A program made the position numbers and the translations under genes. Of a stretch of DNA of 64,000 nucleotides, positions 57,782-64,000 are shown piece by piece (position 1 is the first letter of the stretch; each line of letters starts with the position of its first letter). The notes below the pieces were generated by a model that worked only from the letters and a program-made list of their open reading frames with translations, searched no databases and had not been told where the DNA came from. Source of the stretch: Robiginitalea sp. SC105. Lineage in GTDB: Bacteria > Bacteroidota > Bacteroidia > Flavobacteriales > Flavobacteriaceae. Location: positions 1,178,001-1,242,000 of the forward strand of contig NZ_JACLZF010000002.1 of the NCBI RefSeq assembly GCF_014243345.1, in the 5' to 3' direction.

Positions 57782-58732
57782 TCAATCTTTTTCAGGGTCC
57801 TCGGAAACGGGCTGGACCCTCCGGAAACGCCGGAGCCCAATCGTTTTATGGCGGGTACTGATAAAATAGACGCCCGTTAAGAGGATGAGAGCGGCAATGA
57901 CCGATTGCAGGGTGATCGGTTCATCGAGAAAATACCATCCGAGGAGCATGGCCACAATGGGGTTTACATAGGTGTTGGTGGAGACTTTTTCCGGGGAAAC
58001 CACCCGAAGCAGGAAATTGAAGGAAGTGAACGCCACGATACTGCCAAAGAAGATCAGAAGCAACATCGCCCAATAGGTATCTGCTTCCCAGGCCAGCGGG
58101 TTATCCCAGGGTTCCCTGAAGACGAGGCTCATCAGGAGCAACAGCACCCCGCCGGTCAGCATCTGGTAACCCGTATTCACGAAATAATTGGCGGGAAGGT
58201 CCGCGGTGCCCACAAACAGGCTGCCATAGGCCCAGGCCACCATTGCAGCAAATATCATGGCGATGCCAATCCAGGCGTTCTCATGCCGCATGGTGGCGTC
58301 CTGGCTGACCAGCAGGTAGATACCGGCAACCCCTAGGGCAACCCCGACCAGTGACATCGGGCGTAGCCGTTGCCCCCGGAGCAGCCACATCAGCAACATG
58401 ATCAGCAGGGGTTGTGCGGAGATGATCAGGGCGGCAAAGTTGGTGTCCACGAATTTCAGCGCCCATACAACAATGCCATTGCCAAAACTAAGGAAGAGGA
58501 ACCCCCCAATAACCGTATTGAGCAACTGGCGCCGGGTGATCCGCAGGCTTTTCCGCATGATGGCTGCTATCCCAAATATGATCAGCCCGGCAATCACAAA
58601 CCGTATCCCCGCCAGCAAAAAGGGCGGTAATTCGTCTACCGCTATCTTGTTGAGCAGATAGGTTGACCCCCATATCACATAGATCGCAAAGAAGGCGGCA
58701 ATGATAAGCGGGGTCTGGGAGCGCGTTTCCAT
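57782..58732 (-). CDS. EamA-family (DMT) transporter
   Basis: The 316-residue protein has ten predicted transmembrane helices in two EamA repeats: FAIYVIWGSTYLLNKIAVDELPPFLLAGIRFVIAGL in the first, and WAYGSLFVGTADLPANYFVNTGYQMLTGG and the ending VNPIVAMLLGWYFLDEPITLQSVIAALILLTGVY in the second. DMT proteins export amino acids, nucleosides or drugs; the substrate is open. The 62-bp gap before the DUF5916 stop holds only a weak hairpin (TCTTT-N5-AAAGA). Confidence 0.92.
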   Translation of the reverse strand: METRSQTPLIIAAFFAIYVIWGSTYLLNKIAVDELPPFLLAGIRFVIAGLIIFGIAAIMRKSLRITRRQLLNTVIGGFLFLSFGNGIVVWALKFVDTNFAALIISAQPLLIMLLMWLLRGQRLRPMSLVGVALGVAGIYLLVSQDATMRHENAWIGIAMIFAAMVAWAYGSLFVGTADLPANYFVNTGYQMLTGGVLLLLMSLVFREPWDNPLAWEADTYWAMLLLIFFGSIVAFTSFNFLLRVVSPEKVSTNTYVNPIVAMLLGWYFLDEPITLQSVIAALILLTGVYFISTRHKTIGLRRFRRVQPVSEDPEKD

Positions 58733-58784
58733 GGCGCAATATTAGTACATCCCCCGGTTATGGCGTCGGCAAATCGGGATTATT

Positions 58785-59984
58785 TCAGTGGGCAGCGGCT
58801 ACCTCCTGCCCGTCATAACCTATGCGGTATATGGCATTCCCGAAATCGTCCGAGATCAGCAGGGAACCGTCCTGCAGGAACATCATGTCCACCGGGCGGC
58901 CCCAACGGGTCTGGTTTTCGGAATTGAGCCAGCCGTCGATAAAGGGCTCATAGCTCACGGATTGTCCGTCCTCCAGCTTCACAAGGGTAATCCGGTATCC
59001 GGATTTTTCGCTCCGGTTCCAGGAACCGTGTTCCGCGATCAGCAGGTTGCCCCTGTATTTTTCCGGGAACATCGGCCCCGATATGAATTTAACACCGAGG
59101 GGGGCTACGTGGGCCCCGAGGTTCTGAACGGGCGGGACAAAGTCCTCGCAGGGTCGCTGGTCCCCATATTCAGGGTCCGGGATAGTCCCCCCGTGGCAGA
59201 AGGGATAGCCAAAATGCTGGCCTGTTTCCGTAACGCGGTTGAGTTCGCAGGGGGGGATGTCATCCCCCATCATGTCGCGGCCGTTGTCCGTAAACCATAA
59301 ATTCCCTGTTTCCGGATGCCAGGTAAAGCCCACGGTGTTGCGGACGCCTTGCGCCACGATCTCGCGGTTGCTGCCATCCGGGTCCATTCGCGTGATGGTC
59401 GCAAACCGTTCATCCACGGAGGTGCTGTCGCAAATATTACAGGGCGCACCAACCGGGACATAGAGTTTGTCGTCCGGCCCGAAGGCAATGTATTTCCAGC
59501 CATGGTGGAATTTATCCGGGTAATCGTCGTATACGACCACCGGGTCCGGCGGGTTGTCCAGGTTTTCTTCAATGTTGTCATATCGCAGCAACCGGTCTAC
59601 CTCTGCGACATACAGGGAACCATTCCGGAAAGCCACCCCGTTGGGGACTTCCAGGGTGGTGTCCAGGACAATGGTGCGGTCTGCCCGGAAATCGCCGTCT
59701 TCGTCAACCAGAGCATAGACCTTGTTGGCATTCCGGGTACCCACAAACAGGGTTCCCTTGTCCCCCATCGCCATGGAACGGGCCCCTTCCACGCCTTCGG
59801 CAAAGGTATGGGCGTAGAATCCTGGCGGGAGGTTCAGGCTGTCCAGCGGCAGGCTGGAGGTAAAATCTGGCCGAGCCGGCAGGTCGTTGCCGGAGGGCGT
59901 TTTTTCATTCTCGCCGCAACCCGAGAACAACAGGGTGGCGAGCAGCGTAAACAGGACAAAGGAGGAAACGTTTTTCAGGTGCAT
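58785..59984 (-). CDS. Sorbosone dehydrogenase-like PQQ-type lipoprotein
   Basis: The 399-residue protein has a lipobox LLFSGC (Cys23) and then a six-bladed beta-propeller of the glucose/sorbosone dehydrogenase family: LPPGFYAHTFAEGVEGARSMAMGDKGTLFVGTR, HGWKYIAFGPDDKLYVPVGAPCNICD, VGFTWHPETGNLWFTDNGRD and GNLLIAEHGSWNRSEKSGYRI. Such lipoproteins are usually assumed to oxidise sugars with PQQ, though many Bacteroidetes members may have lost the activity. It is probably on the outer membrane or periplasmic face. Starts ATG 59984. Confidence 0.88.
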   Translation of the reverse strand: MHLKNVSSFVLFTLLATLLFSGCGENEKTPSGNDLPARPDFTSSLPLDSLNLPPGFYAHTFAEGVEGARSMAMGDKGTLFVGTRNANKVYALVDEDGDFRADRTIVLDTTLEVPNGVAFRNGSLYVAEVDRLLRYDNIEENLDNPPDPVVVYDDYPDKFHHGWKYIAFGPDDKLYVPVGAPCNICDSTSVDERFATITRMDPDGSNREIVAQGVRNTVGFTWHPETGNLWFTDNGRDMMGDDIPPCELNRVTETGQHFGYPFCHGGTIPDPEYGDQRPCEDFVPPVQNLGAHVAPLGVKFISGPMFPEKYRGNLLIAEHGSWNRSEKSGYRITLVKLEDGQSVSYEPFIDGWLNSENQTRWGRPVDMMFLQDGSLLISDDFGNAIYRIGYDGQEVAAAH

Positions 59985-60105
59985 CTCGAAAATTTTGTCC
60001 TAAAATACGACATAGCCCGCGGTCTTCCGACCGGAACGCAAGAAAAATGAACCCGGTTTTCAATTCCTTTGACTGGCGGAAAAAGGTCGGGTGGGCAGAA
60101 GGCCT

Positions 60106-61269
60106 TCACAGGAACCCGGCCACCAGGAATCCCAGGTAAGTCCCCAGGGCGTTTCCCAAAGACCCGATGATGATGGCAGGAAGGATGAGTTCATTGCGGC
60201 CGAAGTTCTTTGCCAGCGCCATGGCGGTGGTGCCTCCGCCCACATTGGCCTGGGAGGCAATGGCTGCCAGTTGCCAGTCGTATCCCAGCAAATAGGCCGT
60301 TCCAAAGGTGAAGAGGCCGTGCAAGGCCACGGTTATCAACACCAGGATGAGCAACATTAGGGCGAGGGGGCCGGCACTGCTTATGGCAGCCAGGTCGCAG
60401 AAGGCCCCTACGACGGTCAGGAACAGATAGATTCCCCAGCTGCCCAGGAACATATTCCCTTTTCGCTTGTGGATAAAGGGAATTTGGGCGAGCACCAGCG
60501 CAAGTGTCGTCAGGATGATGATCGATGGGATGGTAACTCCAAGCCCCGACAGGGCGGATGTCAGGCCATCCGAAACGACCAGGGCTGCACCCGACAGGGC
60601 CAGCCAAAATGAAAGACTCCCCAGGTCAAGCCGGGCCGACTCGTCTGCCGCGGGCAGGGGAGCCAATTTGTTTTCAGCCGGTTCGGAAACCCGCTCTCCC
60701 TGCTTGCGGGGCAGCCATCGCTGCAAAACAACCGGAAAAGCGATGGTCACAAAAAACCAAAGGGTAGTCAGTACGTTATCCACTGCGACGGCACTGCCAT
60801 AAACCAGGCCGTTTTCCATGACGTTATATTCCAGGGCCACCGCGTTGAAATTGATGCTTCCTCCCGTGTAGGTCCCGGCAAACATGCCTGCCAGCGGGGC
60901 ATAGAGCCCCTGGAACAGGTCAGAGTCCCCCAGAACAAACATACCGGCGATAACGCCAGTTACCGTGCCCAGGCTCCCGACGAGGAACACGATCAGTATG
61001 GGAAGTCCGGTTTGCCGCAACTGGGCCAGGTTCACATCCAGTAGGAGCAGGAACAGGGAGGCCGGCGCGATATAATTGAATATGGTATCGTAGGTAGGGT
61101 TTGCCCCGGTTGGGATCAGTCCGGTATTCGAGGCGACGGCCCCGGCAATGATCACAAGCAGGGCAATACCAAAGGATCGTAAAACAGGTTTTTTGGAAAG
61201 CCAGTTTGAGGCCAGTAGCAATAGGGATAGCAGGGCAATCAGGTAGGCTGGGTGCTCCATAACAATCAT
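60106..61269 (-). CDS. DUF819-family membrane protein
   Basis: The roughly 387-residue protein has about 11 transmembrane helices with DUF819 marks: NYIAPASLFLLLLDVNLAQL, LAGMFAGTYTGGSINFNAVA, AAISSAGPLALMLLILVLITVALHGLFTF and NVGGGTTAMALAKNFGR near the C terminus. DUF819 is related in layout to secondary transporters such as the glutamate:Na+ symporter GltS. The substrate is unknown. The frame is open to an ATG at 61320; I prefer the ATG at 61269 (IVMEHPAYLIALL), because a TATCTTAC -7-like box lies between them, but this is uncertain. Confidence 0.82.
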   Translation of the reverse strand: MIVMEHPAYLIALLSLLLLASNWLSKKPVLRSFGIALLVIIAGAVASNTGLIPTGANPTYDTIFNYIAPASLFLLLLDVNLAQLRQTGLPILIVFLVGSLGTVTGVIAGMFVLGDSDLFQGLYAPLAGMFAGTYTGGSINFNAVALEYNVMENGLVYGSAVAVDNVLTTLWFFVTIAFPVVLQRWLPRKQGERVSEPAENKLAPLPAADESARLDLGSLSFWLALSGAALVVSDGLTSALSGLGVTIPSIIILTTLALVLAQIPFIHKRKGNMFLGSWGIYLFLTVVGAFCDLAAISSAGPLALMLLILVLITVALHGLFTFGTAYLLGYDWQLAAIASQANVGGGTTAMALAKNFGRNELILPAIIIGSLGNALGTYLGFLVAGFL

Positions 61270-61454
61270 GAAACCGGATTTAAGACCGTAAGATAGCATT
61301 CCCATGGAAATGCCCGGCAACGGATTCGCATTGCGACCAACTTAATCCTTCACGGGTTTCCGGTTCCCGGGCGGAATTCGTAAATTTTCCGGCATCGGCC
61401 GGGAATGGCCATTTAATCGGAGTTTAACAGCACATTTGCAGAAACCATCATATT

Positions 61455-64000
61455 TTGGGTAAGACACCAGCCTTGGACGATCAGAAACATTGGTATAAGG
61501 ATGCCATTATTTACGAATTGCATATCAAGGCATTCTTTGACAGCAATGGGGATGGGATCGGCGATTTCCAGGGACTGATGCAGAAACTGGACTACCTGGA
61601 GGACCTGGGGGTGACGGCCATCTGGGTACTCCCCTTCTACCCTTCCCCCCTGCGCGATGACGGGTACGACATTGCGGATTATTACAACATCAACCCCTCC
61701 TATGGCAAACTGCGGGATTTCAAGCGGTTCATCAAAGAGGCGCACAACCGGGGGCTAAAGGTCATCACCGAGCTGGTGATCAACCACACCTCCGACCAGC
61801 ACCCCTGGTTCCAGCGGGCGCGCAAAGCGCCCCCCGGCTCCCGCCACCGGGATTATTATGTATGGAGTGACGACCCGGGGAAATACAAGGATGTCCGTAT
61901 CATTTTTACCGACACCGAGCCCTCCAACTGGACCTGGGACCCGGTGGCAAAATCGTATTTCTGGCACCGGTTCTTTTCCCACCAACCCGACCTGAATTTC
62001 GACAGCCCCGACGTGCAGCAGGAAGTAATCGATGTCATGGATTTCTGGTGTGAACTCGGCGTGGATGGTTTCCGGCTGGATGCCGTACCCTACCTCTTCG
62101 AGCGGGAAGGCACCAATTGCGAAAACCTGCCGGAGACCCATGCCTTCCTTAAAAAACTTCGCGCCCACATCGACAGCAAGTACGACAACAAGCTCTTCCT
62201 GGCCGAAGCCAATATGTGGCCGGAAGACAGTGCGGCTTATTTTGGCGATGCCGACGAATGCCACATGAACTACCATTTTCCTATCATGCCCCGCATGTTC
62301 ATGGCGTTGAAAATGGAGGACCGCTACCCCATCATCGACATCATCGACCAGACCCCGGACATCCCCCCTACCTGCCAATGGGCCATCTTCCTTCGCAACC
62401 ATGACGAACTGACCCTCGAAATGGTGACCGATGAGGAACGCGACTATATGTATAAGGTATATACCAAAGACCCCCAGGCCAAAATCAATGTCGGGATCCG
62501 CCACCGCCTGGCCCCCTTGCTGGAAAACAACCGCAACAAGATCGAGTTGATGAATGTCCTGCTATTCTCCCTGCCCGGTACGCCGGTGATCTATTACGGG
62601 GATGAAATCGGGATGGGGGATAATTTTTACCTTGGAGACCGGGACGGGGTCCGCACCCCCATGCAGTGGACCGGTGACCGCAACGCAGGCTTTTCCACGG
62701 CCAACCCGCACAAACTCTACCTCCCTACCATCATAGACCCTGAATACAAATACGAAGCTGTCAATGTAGAGTCCCAGCAGATCAACAGTTCCTCCCTCCT
62801 TTGGTGGATGAAGCGCATCATCGGGATGCGGAAGCGGTTCAAGGCTTTTGGCCGGGGAAACATCCAGTTCCTGGCTCCGGCCAATGCCAAGATCATCGCC
62901 TTCACCAGGACGTATGAAGACGAACGGATCCTGGTGCTTTGCAACCTTTCCCGCTTTGCCCAGGCAGCAGACCTCGAACTGGATGAACTGGAGGGGTATA
63001 CGCCTGTGGAGGTTTTCAGCCGGAACCGGTTTCCACGCATCGGGAAAGACCCCTACCTCTTTACCATGGCGCCTTATGGGTATTACTGGTTGTCCCTGGA
63101 GAAAGACGAGCGCCCGGCAGAAACCGGCCCGTTGCCCGTATTGAAGGCGACCAACTGGCAAAGTCTCCTGTCCAAGCCCAATAAGAAGAAACTCGAGGAC
63201 CAGGTGCTTCCCCGCTACCTGGACCGGGTCGAATGGTATGCGGGCCGGAACCGAATCCGTCAAAGCCTGGAAATTCGCTATACGGCGCCGCTTCCCTTAA
63301 GCGACCTGCCCAGCCGCTGGTTGGTGGTGGAGACGGGGTACAATGATGGCTTGCCGGAACACTACCAATTGCTTGTGGCCTGGATACCAGAAGCCCGGGC
63401 AGAAGCTATCCGGGACCTTCCGGAATCCGCTATCCTGGCGGAGATGGACCTGGGTTCCGAACCCGGTATCCTGTTTGACGCGATCTATGAAGAGCGTTTC
63501 CGTACGGCCCTGCTGCATTGGGTCCGTCAGGGGAAACGATTTGAAACCTCCGGTGGTGAGCTGCAGTTCAGCAGGGGCAAGCGGGCATTTCCGTCCCTGG
63601 ACAAAGTGCTCAAATCGCGCATTCTGCCTTCGGGCCAGACATTCAGCTCCCTCGAATATGAGGACCGTTTCCACCTGAAACTCTACAGGCGCCTGGACGA
63701 TACCCTCAACCCGGACCTGGAGCTCGCCCGTTTTCTCTCTGAAGAAACGGATTATGAAAATGTGCCGGATTACCTGGGGGCCGTCACCTTTTCCGCAGAA
63801 GGCCGCAGGACGCTCGCCCTCGGACTCGCCCAGCAACTGGAACCGGGACAGGGTACGGCATGGGAGTACACGCGGGATGCCTTTCAAATGTTTTTTGAAC
63901 GCGCCCTTGCGGTAAGCGAAGAAACCCGTTTGAAGGCCCCGAAAGGCTCCCTGACGGACCCCCTGGGGTATGAAGACCTTCCCGAATTGCTGAAAGACCT
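61455..64000 (+). CDS. treS: Trehalose synthase (maltose alpha-D-glucosyltransferase), 5' part, extending into a maltokinase-like region
   Basis: TreS converts maltose and trehalose into each other. The visible 848 residues hold the GH13 catalytic domain (about 1-550): DGYDIADYYNINPSYG, LVINHTSDQHPWFQRAR, nucleophile GFRLDAVPYLFE, acid FLAEANMWPED and LRNHDELTLEMVTDEERDY. After the GH13 C-terminal sheet (about 560), residues from about 570 to the window edge look like the N-terminal part of a maltokinase (Pep2-type), as in TreS-Pep2 fusions for the GlgE glucan route; the kinase core itself is beyond the edge. No ATG fits; the TTG at 61455 gives MGKTPALDDQKHWYKDAIIYELHIK. Confidence 0.9.
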   Translation, partial: MGKTPALDDQKHWYKDAIIYELHIKAFFDSNGDGIGDFQGLMQKLDYLEDLGVTAIWVLPFYPSPLRDDGYDIADYYNINPSYGKLRDFKRFIKEAHNRGLKVITELVINHTSDQHPWFQRARKAPPGSRHRDYYVWSDDPGKYKDVRIIFTDTEPSNWTWDPVAKSYFWHRFFSHQPDLNFDSPDVQQEVIDVMDFWCELGVDGFRLDAVPYLFEREGTNCENLPETHAFLKKLRAHIDSKYDNKLFLAEANMWPEDSAAYFGDADECHMNYHFPIMPRMFMALKMEDRYPIIDIIDQTPDIPPTCQWAIFLRNHDELTLEMVTDEERDYMYKVYTKDPQAKINVGIRHRLAPLLENNRNKIELMNVLLFSLPGTPVIYYGDEIGMGDNFYLGDRDGVRTPMQWTGDRNAGFSTANPHKLYLPTIIDPEYKYEAVNVESQQINSSSLLWWMKRIIGMRKRFKAFGRGNIQFLAPANAKIIAFTRTYEDERILVLCNLSRFAQAADLELDELEGYTPVEVFSRNRFPRIGKDPYLFTMAPYGYYWLSLEKDERPAETGPLPVLKATNWQSLLSKPNKKKLEDQVLPRYLDRVEWYAGRNRIRQSLEIRYTAPLPLSDLPSRWLVVETGYNDGLPEHYQLLVAWIPEARAEAIRDLPESAILAEMDLGSEPGILFDAIYEERFRTALLHWVRQGKRFETSGGELQFSRGKRAFPSLDKVLKSRILPSGQTFSSLEYEDRFHLKLYRRLDDTLNPDLELARFLSEETDYENVPDYLGAVTFSAEGRRTLALGLAQQLEPGQGTAWEYTRDAFQMFFERALAVSEETRLKAPKGSLTDPLGYEDLPELLKD

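Noticed and set aside
1-64000. tRNA, rRNA, CRISPR array, insertion sequence, prophage or attachment site
   Set aside because: I scanned the intergenic gaps and saw no cloverleaf-like sequence, repeat-spacer array, transposase or flanking repeats; no gap without a gene exceeds 300 bp.

Overview
The window looks like the chromosome of a marine Flavobacteriaceae bacterium with unusually high GC for that family, of the Robiginitalea type. This is an inference. It rests on (i) repeated TAnnTTTG promoter -7 boxes a short distance upstream of starts, which is the Bacteroidetes signature; (ii) typical flavobacterial families (fused E1 alpha/beta dehydrogenase, DUF4251, DUF5916 and DUF6268 proteins, Cys-less ArsC-like protein, QEGLA-motif protein, MutS2 without a Smr domain); and (iii) GC-rich codon use. 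The window is almost fully coding. I see no rRNA, tRNA, CRISPR array, insertion sequence or prophage.

Layout. 1-3.8 kb: start of uvrA, a small conserved protein, then a divergent pair made of a TIGR03915/DUF4130 putative DNA-repair protein and an XRE-S24 (LexA-like) regulator, with repeated operator-like motifs between them. 3.8-15 kb: ggt, an AcpH-like phosphodiesterase, glmM, a lipid A-type acyltransferase, a rhomboid protease, a TlpA-like lipoprotein, an outer-membrane protein, a large FAD/Fe-S dehydrogenase and an LpxH-like hydrolase. 15-20.6 kb: aroC, then a tightly packed operon of a dicarboxylate/amino-acid symporter, a GshB-like ATP-grasp ligase, an N-formylglutamate amidohydrolase-like enzyme and a QEGLA (DUF1704, MATCAP-like) metallopeptidase. 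20.6-31.5 kb: DCC thioredoxin-like protein, mutS2, ung, a cytosolic binding-protein-fold protein with a nucleoside phosphorylase, a DUF1835 protein, a SUI1/eIF1-like factor, a 2-oxoglutarate/Fe(II)-type oxygenase, fused E1 dehydrogenase, two lipoproteins.

31.6-37.3 kb is the most striking region: seven co-directional, overlapping or nearly abutting genes for a FAD oxidoreductase, a methyltransferase, a type III polyketide synthase, a FabI-like reductase, a FabZ-like dehydratase, a beta-ketoacyl-ACP synthase and an acyl carrier protein. The set predicts a dedicated acyl-ACP starter that is extended and cyclised by the type III PKS, then methylated and oxidised, giving a phenolic or quinone lipid or an alkylpyrone.

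37.5-64 kb: ArsC-like protein, ribosome hibernation factor, TerC, a Bcr/CflA exporter, a 45-residue membrane protein, a YdeP-type molybdopterin oxidoreductase, an S41-like peptidase, a flavodoxin reductase with a nearby ArsR-type regulator, a Tat-exported class V aminotransferase, a SlyD-like FKBP, an exported isoaspartyl methyltransferase, the agmatine-to-putrescine pair aguA-aguB, a DUF5916 outer-membrane protein, an EamA exporter, a sorbosone dehydrogenase-like lipoprotein, a DUF819 membrane protein and the start of a trehalose synthase that reaches into a maltokinase-like region.

Several starts were chosen because a -7 box lies just upstream of, or inside, a longer open frame. Functions are family assignments read by eye; no search was run.
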